DNA from: Christiangramia lutea
GTDB lineage: Bacteria; Bacteroidota; Bacteroidia; Flavobacteriales; Flavobacteriaceae
DNA length: 64,000 nt
Assembly (NCBI RefSeq): GCF_022489035.1
Contig: NZ_JAKVTV010000006.1
Span: forward strand, 1 to 64,000
Direction of reading: 5' to 3'
Below are positions 36,211 through 44,610 of the stretch, in pieces; position 1 is the first letter of the stretch, and each line of letters begins with the position of its first letter. The notes under the pieces are model-generated. The model was given only the letters and a program-made list of their open reading frames with translations, was not told the DNA's origin and ran no database searches. A program made the position numbers and the translations under genes.

Positions 36211-37758
36211 ATGAAAGATTTTAAATTATTCTACCTATTACTTTTTTGTGTTTTGGCGATTGGTTGTTCTGAAGTTGAAACTATTAATCACAATTCTAAT
36301 GATCAGCCTAAAACCGGGGTATTTCTTGATAGCGCCGTTGAGGGTTTATATTATGAAACTTCAACACAGAGTGGATTTACCAACAACCTGGGTGAATTTG
36401 TATATCAGGAAGGAGAGATTATAACCTTTTTCCTTGGAGATTTTGAGTTGGGTAGGGCCAAAGCCGATCTGGTTCTTTCTCCAATCTCAATTGCCCAGAC
36501 TCCTAAAGCTAATATTTATACACCTGAAGTGCAATACATGGCTGCGCTGTTGCAGACACTGGACATAGATGGAAATGCCAAAAATGGAATAAAACTCGAA
36601 CCTCGGGTTCTAGAAGCTTTGGATGAAGACCTTATACGCGGCAGGGAGAATGCCAGGGTTAATATCCTGGAGGTGGTAAAAAGAGTTAGAGAAAAGACTG
36701 GAATTGACTTAACCGAAAAATTTCCGGAACAGGCGGCCTCTCATTTAGCAGAAACACTTGGAGAAAATTACCAGCTCTATGCCAGCCTGTTACCCGTTCT
36801 TGAAAGTACCGTAAATCCTTTTGAACCTATTTCCAGTGTTAGTTGGGATCATCAGGTAAATGATGAAGGCTTGCTGTTTAATTCTATACGTTATGAAAAT
36901 AACCCTTATAGAATTTCAGCAGTTTATGATTATACCGAGTATCGTGAAGATGGCTACCCTCTAAAAATGGAGATAACCAAGTATAATTTAGGTGAACCTG
37001 CATTCACTATTTCAAAGGAAATCATTTATAATGAAGAAAGACAAGCGATCGGTTTCAAGAATTTCGATGCCAATGGAGCTTTGATTTCAATCAGCACTTT
37101 TGAAGCAATCAATACCGATGGATATGTTACCGATATAAAGGTCCAAGATCAACAGGGAGAGTTTCTATACCGTGAAACCTTTGAGAGAAATGAAAATGGA
37201 AATGTAAGTATCCATAACAGGTATTCATCGGAAAGTTCTACTGAAATCGATGACCTGGAAATAAGGTATGAGTTTAGCTTTACCGAAAGTGGGGACTTGC
37301 TTCAAAGCAAGCAGCTAAGACCCAATTTCAGAAATATAAAGTCTGATTATATCTACAGGGACGATAATACTCTAAAGCAGAAGAATACACTTATTTTATT
37401 ATTAGACCAGAATAGGATTTCTTCTAGAGAAGATTTCTACGATGAGCAGGAGAAGCTGATTGCTTTTAATATTATCCAGGGAGACTGGCGAAGTGAATAC
37501 CTGGAACTTTATCCTGATGGTGATCCGAAACTTGTTTATACATATTACCAGGACTGGCTGCAGGAAGTAGCTACTTTTGATGAAGATGGATATGGCGAAT
37601 TAGTGATCCAGCATTTGGATCGCAGTGGAAGTTACCAGATAGATTTTCGGGATCCTTCTTATAATCTAATAAAGATTGAATATTATGATGATAACGGGAA
37701 CTATGAAAAAACCGAATATTATGAGAATAATGAACTTGTAAGGACCGAATACGTTTAA
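36211..37758 (+). CDS. Large lipoprotein with YD-like C-terminal strands
   Basis: 515 residues. Lipoprotein signal FYLLLFCVLAIGC. An N-terminal domain (GVFLDSAVEGLYYETSTQSG ... EGEIITFFLGDFELG) resembles the adhesin-associated module of surface lipoproteins in marine bacteria. The C-terminal half is a series of short aromatic/charged strands (YDEQEKLIAF, DDNGNYEKTEYYENNEL) reminiscent of MORN/YD-type repeats. No catalytic motif is visible. Function unknown; outer-membrane surface location is likely. Followed by a terminator. Confidence 0.75.
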   Translation: MKDFKLFYLLLFCVLAIGCSEVETINHNSNDQPKTGVFLDSAVEGLYYETSTQSGFTNNLGEFVYQEGEIITFFLGDFELGRAKADLVLSPISIAQTPKANIYTPEVQYMAALLQTLDIDGNAKNGIKLEPRVLEALDEDLIRGRENARVNILEVVKRVREKTGIDLTEKFPEQAASHLAETLGENYQLYASLLPVLESTVNPFEPISSVSWDHQVNDEGLLFNSIRYENNPYRISAVYDYTEYREDGYPLKMEITKYNLGEPAFTISKEIIYNEERQAIGFKNFDANGALISISTFEAINTDGYVTDIKVQDQQGEFLYRETFERNENGNVSIHNRYSSESSTEIDDLEIRYEFSFTESGDLLQSKQLRPNFRNIKSDYIYRDDNTLKQKNTLILLLDQNRISSREDFYDEQEKLIAFNIIQGDWRSEYLELYPDGDPKLVYTYYQDWLQEVATFDEDGYGELVIQHLDRSGSYQIDFRDPSYNLIKIEYYDDNGNYEKTEYYENNELVRTEYV

Positions 37759-37780
37759 TTGTTTTCAGTTTGTTTTAGTA

Positions 37781-37804
37781 AAGCCACTCCATGAGTGGCT
37801 TTTT
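37781..37804. terminator. Terminator between convergent genes
   Basis: AAGCCACTC (37781-37789) pairs with GAGTGGCTT (37793-37801) around CAT, followed by T. The stem is the same as that of the terminator at 35257-35286. Confidence 0.85.
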
Positions 37805-37821
37805 AAATTTTATTTAATTGC

Positions 37822-38541
37822 TTATTTTGAGCTATAGGAATTAAAATTCATCTCAGGTTTTGTATGCTTTCTCAGGTATTTTAAATAAAAGAAGGTGAAG
37901 ACGGGAAGGATAAGAATCTCATTGAACAAAAACGGGAAATATAAGTATCCCATCGGCTTACCTCCAGTAACCACCAAAAGCTGTTCACCTAACGGACCTT
38001 CAGAAAAGATGCTGATAGTCAAGAGGTTACATCCAAAGTGTAAAGCAATAGGAAGATATATAGACCGAGTTTCGGCGAAGGCATAGGCAAACATTAGTCC
38101 GCCTATTCCAGTCACTGTAAAAGTATAGAGCATGGGTACCAGGCTTCCGAAAACATCATAGGAAAACCAATGGTAGATACCGAATATGAATGAAGAAAGT
38201 ATACAGGCGTTATGTTTTCCGAGGTATTTGATGGCCAGAACAAGTAAGGCACCGCGAAAAAGTAATTCTTCCCAAAGTACCGATCTAAAGATCCACCAGC
38301 AACCGTACAGAAAGTCTGGGATAGTGTAATCCTTATTAAGGTTTACCTGATAGTCTCTCAGTTCTATCAGGAGGATATAAGCAACCGCACATATGAGAGC
38401 AGATGCAATTAATCCTACCAGAAAATTTTTTAACCTGGAAGTATTCGGTTTAATTCCAAGAACAGAGAAAGGAATTCTAAGAGCTTTGAGAAGTAAAAAG
38501 GAAACAGTTAAGATGAATAATAATCCTATCATTTTGAGCAC
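37822..38541 (-). CDS. CPBP family intramembrane metalloprotease
   Basis: 239 residues with about six hydrophobic helices and the CPBP/Abi motifs: EELLFRGALL (motif 1, EExxxR), FIFGIYHWF (motif 2 His) and ALHFGCNLL (motif 3, HxxxN). These residues form the intramembrane active site in the Rce1-like family. Substrates range from prenylated proteins to bacteriocins; none can be assigned. Stands alone between a terminator and a 209-base gap. Confidence 0.88.
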   Translation of the reverse strand: MLKMIGLLFILTVSFLLLKALRIPFSVLGIKPNTSRLKNFLVGLIASALICAVAYILLIELRDYQVNLNKDYTIPDFLYGCWWIFRSVLWEELLFRGALLVLAIKYLGKHNACILSSFIFGIYHWFSYDVFGSLVPMLYTFTVTGIGGLMFAYAFAETRSIYLPIALHFGCNLLTISIFSEGPLGEQLLVVTGGKPMGYLYFPFLFNEILILPVFTFFYLKYLRKHTKPEMNFNSYSSK

Positions 38542-38709
38542 AAATGCGAATAAGCTAAAATTAGAGAATATTCAGCATTTAAATTTTGACATAAACTTAC
38601 CCTAAAATATTCGGTGAATTCTTTCCAATAGCGCTAATAATTAACCTTATAGAGTTAAGCGAACTTCACTTTACAGAATATATTTGTATTTGAATTTAGT
38701 TAAAGAATT

Positions 38710-38742
38710 AAGGGGTGTGATGTTGTAGGGAATCCACCCCTT
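38710..38742 (-). terminator. Hairpin downstream of XRE gene
   Basis: AAGGGGTG (38710-38717) and CACCCCTT (38735-38742) pair across a 17-base loop, nine bases after the XRE stop on the minus strand. The loop is long, so termination strength is uncertain. Confidence 0.5.
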
Positions 38743-38750
38743 TTTCAATT

Positions 38751-38948
38751 CTACGATTCTTCATTTTGAAATATCTCTTCTATTGGTTTAGCGAATAGTT
38801 TGGAAAGCTTAAAGGCCAGTGGTAAACTGGGATCGAATTTTCCTTTTTCAATCGCATTAATGGTTTGCCTGGAAACTTCTAATTTTTGGGCAAGCTGTGC
38901 CTGAGTTAATTCATGCTGCGCGCGCAGTACTTTGATCTTATTTTTCAT
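38751..38948 (-). CDS. XRE-family helix-turn-helix regulator
   Basis: 65 residues from ATG at 38948. One HTH_3 domain: KVLRAQHELTQAQLAQKLEV then SRQTINAIEKGKFDPSLPLA, the classic lambda-Cro fold. The upstream frame extension is inside the preceding gene. The ATG overlaps the stop of the membrane-protein gene (ATGA), so the two are coupled. Small XRE proteins paired with a membrane protein are common in Bacteroidota and usually repress their own operon; the palindromes at 39373-39451 are the probable operators. Confidence 0.88.
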   Translation of the reverse strand: MKNKIKVLRAQHELTQAQLAQKLEVSRQTINAIEKGKFDPSLPLAFKLSKLFAKPIEEIFQNEES

Positions 38949-39367
38949 CTGTATCGAAGGCTTCCAATTACACAACCGGCGAAATAGGTAAGTGCGATCA
39001 AAATTATTAAATGTGATATTTCTGCGTCGTGTGTAATGATATTGGTAGTATCCAGCATTGAATATCCAATTCCAAACACCACAGCCACCCCTAGGGCCAT
39101 TCCCATAGCCTCCAGTTGTATCTTACGCTGTAATTCATCAAGACTGTTTACATAATTTTTATTGGCTAATATCATCAATAACCCTATTACAAGATTCAGT
39201 ATCAAAGCCATTAGCGTTAGAGTTCTATTCTCATTCCAAATGAAATCTGGCCCGAATGCTACCAGGGCAGTGGTAAGAACCCAGGATCCGGTCCAGATGC
39301 CAAGTTTTAAAGTGTTTTTTCCGGAACGCGATTTCCAATTTTCTTGTTTTTCTTTCATAATACCCAT
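38945..39367 (-). CDS. Four-helix membrane protein paired with XRE regulator
   Basis: 140 residues (or 137 if the ATG at 39358 is used). Four hydrophobic segments: LGIWTGSWVLTTALVAFG, LTLMALILNLVIGLLMILA, MGMALGVAVVFGIGYSML and LIILIALTYFAGCVIGSL. A conserved-looking loop, NSLDELQRKIQLEAMG, lies between helices 2 and 3. No family name that I can give. It is cotranscribed with the XRE gene and is likely its physiological target or sensor. Confidence 0.8.
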   Translation of the reverse strand: MGIMKEKQENWKSRSGKNTLKLGIWTGSWVLTTALVAFGPDFIWNENRTLTLMALILNLVIGLLMILANKNYVNSLDELQRKIQLEAMGMALGVAVVFGIGYSMLDTTNIITHDAEISHLIILIALTYFAGCVIGSLRYR

Positions 39368-39372
39368 TATAT

Positions 39373-39451
39373 GTAAAGTTTATTTTACAAACATAGATAT
39401 TTTTTTTAATAAATGAATGGTTTATTTTACAAAAAGTAAATAAAACTTTAC
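39373..39451. promoter_or_regulatory. Palindromic operators upstream of membrane protein/XRE pair
   Basis: Three related elements lie 6-84 bases upstream of the membrane-protein start. GTAAAGTTTATTTTAC is at 39373-39388. GTTTATTTTAC (39420-39430) and GTAAATAAAAC (39436-39446) form a near-perfect inverted repeat around AAAAA. GTAAATAAAACTTTAC is at 39436-39451, nearly the reverse complement of the first element. Repeated half-sites of this kind fit autoregulation by the XRE protein. Confidence 0.55.
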
Positions 39452-39528
39452 TTATTTAAAATTTTACAGATATTACCGGTTTTTTTTAAATAATTTAAAC
39501 GGTTGTCAATTAAACAGGATTTCAAACT

Positions 39529-39556
39529 AAAAAATACCTACAATAGGGTATTTTTT
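39529..39556. promoter_or_regulatory. Hairpin/palindrome AAAAAATACC-N8-GGTATTTTTT
   Basis: A perfect 10 bp stem with an 8-base loop, not adjacent to any gene end on the plus strand. It could be a regulator site (core TACC-N8-GGTA, compare 36114) or a terminator for an unrecognised transcript. Confidence 0.4.
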
Positions 39557-39589
39557 GATATCACTTCTATACTTAAATTAGTGCTGTAT

Positions 39590-39716
39590 TAATTATTGAT
39601 CGGGATTAGATAAATTATTTCAATGTAGGGTAGGAATAATTTGATCTCAACCTATAATCCTGAGTCTAAATTAATCATACAAAACCTTTCAGGTATCTGA
39701 AAGGTTTTTGTTTTTT
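39590..39716 (+). ncRNA. Candidate small RNA
   Basis: This stretch has no frame but ends in an excellent intrinsic terminator (39681-39708). It lies between the divergent XRE pair and mgtC, so no upstream plus-strand gene needs that terminator. Ends are approximate; the 5' end is a guess downstream of the palindrome at 39529-39556. Confidence 0.3.
39681..39708 (+). terminator. Orphan intrinsic terminator
   Basis: AAAACCTTTCAG (39681-39692) pairs perfectly with CTGAAAGGTTTT (39697-39708) around GTAT; after one G comes a T7 run. Confidence 0.85.
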
Positions 39717-39789
39717 TATGTTTTGTGAATCAGTAAACTAAACATTTTCTCTTAGGTTTTTAGTAGCTTTAATATACCAAAGCTTCCAG

Positions 39790-40230
39790 ATGGAAATAGA
39801 TATCACAGAATTCCTCCTTAAAAATGGCGCTGCTGCCCTGGCCGGTTTATTAATGGGTCTGGAAAGGCAATCCAAGGGAAAGCCAGCAGGGCTTAAAACT
39901 AATATGCTCGTGGCACTGGGCGCATCTTCATTCATAATTATATCTCTGCTTTTTCGGGATTCCGGAGGTACCGATATGACGAGGATCGTTGGCCAGGTGG
40001 TGGTAGGTGTTGGTTTTCTGGGTGCAGGGGTAATTTTACACGGCGAAAAGGGTAAAAAAGTTGAAGGTCTGGCTACCGCTGCAACTATCTGGTGCAGTGC
40101 GGCTGCCGGTTGTTTTGCAGGTTTTGCACTTTATCTGCCTTTGTTAATATTTACAATATTTGTGGTAATAATCAATTTAGTGTTTGGATATTTGAATCTG
40201 AAGCTGAAAGATCATGCTAAGAATGATTAA
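39790..40230 (+). CDS. MgtC/SapB family membrane protein
   Basis: 146 residues with four hydrophobic helices. Family hallmarks: AALAGLLMGLERQSKGKPAG then LKTNMLVALGAS, and VGVGFLGAGVILHGEKGKKV then EGLATAATIWCSAAAGC. It corresponds to the membrane half of MgtC and lacks the C-terminal ACT-like domain. Relatives influence magnesium limitation survival or ATP synthase, but a role here is not established. Starts 74 bases after the T-tract of the orphan terminator. Confidence 0.9.
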   Translation: MEIDITEFLLKNGAAALAGLLMGLERQSKGKPAGLKTNMLVALGASSFIIISLLFRDSGGTDMTRIVGQVVVGVGFLGAGVILHGEKGKKVEGLATAATIWCSAAAGCFAGFALYLPLLIFTIFVVIINLVFGYLNLKLKDHAKND

Positions 40231-40248
40231 AAATTAAAAGAGAGACCT

Positions 40249-40875
40249 ATGTATTTGAAAGATGAATTTAGCGATCAAAATATCAATATTACAGTTCCTG
40301 TTATAATTTCATATAATACGCTGGACAAGTACCTGAGGCAGAAATTAATAGGTGAGATCATAAGTAAGGAAAATTCAGAAGGGAAGAAATCTAATTATGC
40401 CCAGATCCTTGATGTGTCTATTGAGAAAAGTGACCAAGAGGATTTCGATCTAAAGCTTAATCTTAGCCTGCAAACCCTTACCAGTCTCTTCAAGAATAAA
40501 CAGGTGAACATTCATTTTCATGCGGCCCTGGAACTGGATCGAGAACTTCAGCATATTTCTTTAAGGGATTTTGAAGTAGATGGAAAGACAAAGAACTGGT
40601 TTGCAGATCAGCTACTGGAAACAGTTATGAATAAATGGATGTATGGAAAGCTTAAGCAGAAGATGAATTTCGACCTGTTGCCGCATATCGAAGAAAAGAT
40701 CAGCGGTTTAAATGATAAGTTAGAAAATAAACTGGAAGCAAAGGATGGAGTGCACCTCATAGGGTCACTAGATAAAATTGAAATTTCTAATTTGAAGGCT
40801 GGTGAAAATGAATTGTGGATTTCTGTATCGGTAACTGGTACAGGGCTCGTAGAACTGGAAAAGCTTGAGATGTAA
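40249..40875 (+). CDS. Hypothetical DUF4403-like protein
   Basis: 208 residues, soluble, no signal peptide seen. The start ITVPVIISYNTLDKYLRQK and end HLIGSLDKIEISNLKAGENE LWISVSV resemble the strand-helix pattern of DUF4403 (tubular lipid-binding-like) proteins, but the match is loose. Follows mgtC by 18 bases and is probably cotranscribed. Function unknown. Confidence 0.65.
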   Translation: MYLKDEFSDQNINITVPVIISYNTLDKYLRQKLIGEIISKENSEGKKSNYAQILDVSIEKSDQEDFDLKLNLSLQTLTSLFKNKQVNIHFHAALELDRELQHISLRDFEVDGKTKNWFADQLLETVMNKWMYGKLKQKMNFDLLPHIEEKISGLNDKLENKLEAKDGVHLIGSLDKIEISNLKAGENELWISVSVTGTGLVELEKLEM

Positions 40876-40889
40876 TTAAGGTACTTACG

Positions 40890-41651
40890 TTACTTGTACA
40901 TGTCGAATGCATTCACATATTTAATGACTTCGGCCAGGGATTTGATCTCCAGTTTACTTTTAATATTCTTCCAGTGAGTTCTTAAAGTGCCTACAGAAAT
41001 ATATAATTTATCTGCTACATCCTGCTGAGGTAATCCCTTTGAGAACTCAATCATTACCTGTTTCTCTCTCTTGGTGAGCCTGGAATATCTTGAAATATTC
41101 GATTTAATAAACTTATTTTCTTCCACTACCTTTCCGAAAGACATCAAAGTATTCGTAATATCACTCGCAGAACGTTTGATCTTAATAATGGAATTTCCTT
41201 CTTTGTCTACACCTTCAAATAGTACCTTTAGTTTATTATTTCCCTTTGGATGATTTTTTGAGTCATTCAGCCATTGTCTGGCCTCTTTCTCGGTAGCGAA
41301 ATGCATGGGGTGTATAATAGAATTGGATTCTTCGAAGAAGCTCATAACGCTTAAGTGTACAAGAACGTCCTTTCCCACAACAAACGCTACTTTTTCATTT
41401 CCATGTTCAACACATGGAATATTCACGTGTTCTTCAATCCATTCATGCACCTGGTTACTAATGGGTAATTTGAAATTATGTTGAAGCCAAAGAGACTTTG
41501 AAGGTCTGTATTCTTTGTAAAGAGAAGCATATTCCAGAAATTCTCGTTTAAGTTCCTCATAACAATCAGGTGAGTGTTTCCAGTATTGTACAAAACAGTC
41601 ATTTTCCTTCTCAAAGCTACTGCTTAGAAGATCACTTTCATAAATTAACAT
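40890..41651 (-). CDS. LuxR-family transcriptional regulator
   Basis: 253 residues. The C-terminal 65 form a GerE/LuxR HTH: LTKREKQVMIEFSKGLPQQD then VADKLYISVGTLRTHWKNI. The N-terminal 180 residues resemble a PAS/sensor-like domain (HEWIEEHVNIPCVEHGNEK, AFVVGKDVLVHLSVMSFFEE) without an obvious phospho-acceptor Asp, so it is not a standard response regulator. It converges with the gene at 40249 and is divergent from hemN. Target unknown. Confidence 0.82.
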   Translation of the reverse strand: MLIYESDLLSSSFEKENDCFVQYWKHSPDCYEELKREFLEYASLYKEYRPSKSLWLQHNFKLPISNQVHEWIEEHVNIPCVEHGNEKVAFVVGKDVLVHLSVMSFFEESNSIIHPMHFATEKEARQWLNDSKNHPKGNNKLKVLFEGVDKEGNSIIKIKRSASDITNTLMSFGKVVEENKFIKSNISRYSRLTKREKQVMIEFSKGLPQQDVADKLYISVGTLRTHWKNIKSKLEIKSLAEVIKYVNAFDMYK

Positions 41652-41784
41652 TATGACTCATTGGTTTTATAGCTGTTGTTCGAAATTATAAAATAAATCT
41701 TAAACAGATAGCAAAAAGAACCACTATTCCTTATTAGACCAAATGAATAATATATTCGTCCATTTTCCTGGATTACAAACTAAC

Positions 41785-41828
41785 CTGATAATGGTCATTT
41801 TTACTTCACTTTCACCAGTTTATTTTTG
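41785..41828 (+). promoter_or_regulatory. CRP/FNR-type promoter of hemN
   Basis: CTGATAATGGTCAT (41785-41798), then 23 bases counted from the TCA to TATTTTTG (41821-41828), a perfect -7 box. The hemN ATG is 18 bases further. One of seven identical-architecture promoters in this window. Confidence 0.8.
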
Positions 41829-41845
41829 GCTTAAAATTTAAAAAT

Positions 41846-43213
41846 ATGTTGCCATCTGCATTGATTGAAAAGTATAATATTCCGGGCCCAAGATACACCA
41901 GTTATCCCACCGTGCCATATTGGGAAAACAGGACATTCTCGTTGAAAGGCTGGAAAAGTTCACTAAAAAAGAGTTTTCTTGAGAGTAATTCTACGGAAGG
42001 AATAAGCCTTTATATTCACCTTCCGTTTTGTGAAAGCATGTGTACTTTTTGTGGTTGTAATAAGAGGATCACCAGAAATCACGGGGTGGAACTTCCATAT
42101 ATTGAATCGGTTTTGAAGGAATGGGATATGTATCGTGAATTATTCGGAGAAACTCCTGTGATTAAAGAGTTGCATCTGGGAGGCGGAACACCTACTTTCT
42201 TTTCCTCAGAAAATCTTCGCTTCCTGATCGAAGGTATTTTTAAAACTGCAAATAGATCACCTGAGGTTGAATTGAGTTTTGAAGGACACCCCAATAATAC
42301 GAGTAATGAACACCTCGAAACCTTATCTGATCTAGGCTTTAAAAGAGTAAGCTACGGAGTTCAGGATTATAATGAAAATGTGCAGAAGGCTATTCATAGA
42401 GTTCAACCGTTTGAAAAAGTGAAACTGGCAACAGAAATGGCAAGGTCTGCAGGATTTAAATCTGTGGGGCATGACGTGATCTTCGGTCTGCCATTTCAAA
42501 CAAAGGAAAATATAGTTTATACCATCAATAAGACCATTGAATTGCGTCCAGACAGGATCGCGTTTTATAGTTATGCCCATGTTCCGTGGATCAAGGGGAA
42601 TGGTCAGCGCGGATTTAGGGAGGAAGACCTTCCCGGAGCAAAGGAGAAACGCGATCAATATGAAACTGGTAAAAGGATGTTACTAGAGGCCGGATATACA
42701 GAAATTGGCATGGATCATTTCGCCCTGAAAACAGATTCTTTGTTCAAGGCGATGGAACAGAACACCTTACACCGAAACTTTATGGGCTATACTTCTTCAA
42801 AAACAAAGGCCATGATAGGCTTAGGTGTATCTTCAATTGGAGATAGCTGGTATGGCTTTGCCCAGAATGTAAAGGGTGTGGAAGAGTATCAGGATCTAAT
42901 TCAAAAGGGAATTTTCCCGGTTTTCAGAGGACATATCTTAACCCAGGAAGACCTGGCGATAAGAAAACATATTTTGAACCTTATGTGTAAATTCAAAACC
43001 CAGTGGTTCAGCTTAAACGAGTATTTCGAAGAACTACCCTCTGTATTGCATAAGCTGGAAGAAATGAAGAAAGATAAGCTTGTAGAGCTGGATTCGAATT
43101 TTATTAGAATTACAGATAAGGGCCAGTCATTTGTTCGTAATGTTTGTATGGCATTCGACCTTCGTTTGCAGAGAAAAAAACCAGAAACCCAATTGTTCTC
43201 CATGACCGTTTAA
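41846..43213 (+). CDS. hemN: Oxygen-independent coproporphyrinogen III oxidase
   Basis: 455 residues of the radical SAM HemN family, which converts coproporphyrinogen III to protoporphyrinogen IX without oxygen. The cluster motif CESMCTFCGC places C62, C66, C69 (and C71, as in true HemN). The N-terminus GPRYTSYPTVPYW, the GGGTPTFF SAM-binding segment and the C-terminal HemN domain (HILTQEDLAIRKHILNLMC) support true HemN over the HemW branch. The FNR-type promoter upstream fits expression when oxygen is scarce. Confidence 0.95.
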   Translation: MLPSALIEKYNIPGPRYTSYPTVPYWENRTFSLKGWKSSLKKSFLESNSTEGISLYIHLPFCESMCTFCGCNKRITRNHGVELPYIESVLKEWDMYRELFGETPVIKELHLGGGTPTFFSSENLRFLIEGIFKTANRSPEVELSFEGHPNNTSNEHLETLSDLGFKRVSYGVQDYNENVQKAIHRVQPFEKVKLATEMARSAGFKSVGHDVIFGLPFQTKENIVYTINKTIELRPDRIAFYSYAHVPWIKGNGQRGFREEDLPGAKEKRDQYETGKRMLLEAGYTEIGMDHFALKTDSLFKAMEQNTLHRNFMGYTSSKTKAMIGLGVSSIGDSWYGFAQNVKGVEEYQDLIQKGIFPVFRGHILTQEDLAIRKHILNLMCKFKTQWFSLNEYFEELPSVLHKLEEMKKDKLVELDSNFIRITDKGQSFVRNVCMAFDLRLQRKKPETQLFSMTV

Positions 43214-43260
43214 ATTGACCGGAGAAATTGTAAATTGATCTGTTTAAAAATAGATTTATA

Positions 43261-43899
43261 ATGGATTTAAACCAGTATATAGACCACACACTCCTTGCTG
43301 CCGGTGCCTCAGCTGCTGAAATAGAAAAACTTTGTCACGAAGCCGTGAAGTATAAATTTTATGCAGTTTGCGTGAATAGCAGTCGGGTGAAATATGCCAA
43401 AAAAGTTTTTTCTAATTCTGAAGTCAAACTTGCGGCAACTATTGGTTTTCCCCTGGGAGGCTCTTCTACAGAATCCAAAATAATTGAGGCTGGTACAGCA
43501 GTTCGTGATGGTGCAGATGAAATCGATATGGTGATGAATATTGGCCTTTTTAAGGATAAGAATTTTGAAGCTGTTCAGGCAGAGATCGAGGCAATAAAAA
43601 AAGAGATTGGTGATAACATATTAAAAGTGATCATAGAAACCTGTTATCTTTCAGATGAGGAAATAGAAATCGCCAGCAGGCTAAGCATGAATGCGGGAGC
43701 AGATTTTGTGAAAACCTCTACTGGTTTCGGGAGTCGTGGAGCCAGTCTTAATGACGTCAAGATCATGAAAAAAGTAGTTGGAGATAAGGTTAAGATCAAA
43801 GCTTCTGGTGGGATAAGGGATGCTGAGACCGTCAGGAAGTATATTTCTCTAGGAGTTGAGAGAATAGGAACTTCTTCCGGGATAAAGATTATTTCATAA
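43261..43899 (+). CDS. deoC: Deoxyribose-phosphate aldolase
   Basis: 212 residues, TIM barrel class I aldolase that splits 2-deoxyribose-5-phosphate to acetaldehyde and glyceraldehyde-3-phosphate. Schiff-base Lys151 lies in ADFVKTSTGF and the proton-relay Lys180 in KIKASGGI. The start DLNQYIDHTLL and AATIGFPLGGS are typical. Followed after 12 bases by purine nucleoside phosphorylase, so the pair salvages deoxynucleosides for carbon. Confidence 0.95.
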   Translation: MDLNQYIDHTLLAAGASAAEIEKLCHEAVKYKFYAVCVNSSRVKYAKKVFSNSEVKLAATIGFPLGGSSTESKIIEAGTAVRDGADEIDMVMNIGLFKDKNFEAVQAEIEAIKKEIGDNILKVIIETCYLSDEEIEIASRLSMNAGADFVKTSTGFGSRGASLNDVKIMKKVVGDKVKIKASGGIRDAETVRKYISLGVERIGTSSGIKIIS

Positions 43900-43911
43900 A
43901 ATTTTGAACAG

Positions 43912-44610
43912 ATGAGCCTACATATAGAAGCCGAAAAAGACCAGATAGCAGAAACCGTTTTATTACCAGGGGATCCTTTACGTGCCAGGTGGATCGCTGA
44001 AACTTTTCTTCAGCACCCGGTTTGTTATAATAATATTCGGGGGATGTTGGGTTTTACAGGAAGCTATAAAGGCAGGAAAGTTTCTGTGCAGGGAACGGGA
44101 ATGGGCGTACCTTCAACCATGATCTATTGCCATGAACTTATCAGCGAATATGGGGTGAAAAACCTAATAAGAGTAGGAAGTGCGGGCGCATTTCAGCCAG
44201 ATCTAAAATTAATGGACCTGGTTTTTGCCATGTCGGCTTCCACCAATTCAGCGTTGAACAAAGGAGTTTTTGGCGATGCAGATTATGCTCCAACCGCGAA
44301 TTTTGATCTTTTGATGAGAGCTGTGGATTATGCCCGCGAGAACAGGATCAATTTCAGGGCAGGGAATGTTCTTACATCAGATATTTTTTATGATGACGAC
44401 CCCGATTATTATAAAAAATGGGCTTCTCACGGAACCCTTTGTGCTGAAATGGAAACAGCCGGGTTATACACCCTGGCCGCTAAAAACGGAGTGAAGGCAT
44501 TTTCCATTCTAACTATTTCGGATTCACTGGTTAGTGGGGAAGAGATCTCTCCTGAAAAGCGTGAAAAGAAAATGAATGAAATGGTCGAGATCGCTCTTAA
44601 CTGTTATTGA
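43912..44610 (+). CDS. deoD: Purine-nucleoside phosphorylase (DeoD type)
   Basis: 232 residues of the hexameric PNP family. The phosphate-binding start VLLPGDPLRARWIAE, FTGSYKGRKVSVQGTGMG, RVGSAGAF, and the nucleoside site EMETAGLY are all present; the catalytic Asp is in TISDSL. Cleaves purine (deoxy)nucleosides with phosphate. Cotranscribed with deoC. Overlaps the convergent following gene by 14 bases. Confidence 0.94.
   Translation: MSLHIEAEKDQIAETVLLPGDPLRARWIAETFLQHPVCYNNIRGMLGFTGSYKGRKVSVQGTGMGVPSTMIYCHELISEYGVKNLIRVGSAGAFQPDLKLMDLVFAMSASTNSALNKGVFGDADYAPTANFDLLMRAVDYARENRINFRAGNVLTSDIFYDDDPDYYKKWASHGTLCAEMETAGLYTLAAKNGVKAFSILTISDSLVSGEEISPEKREKKMNEMVEIALNCY

Noticed and set aside
39529-39556. 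Terminator of the XRE pair
   Set aside because: The pair is transcribed leftwards away from it, so it cannot end that transcript; kept as a possible operator instead.
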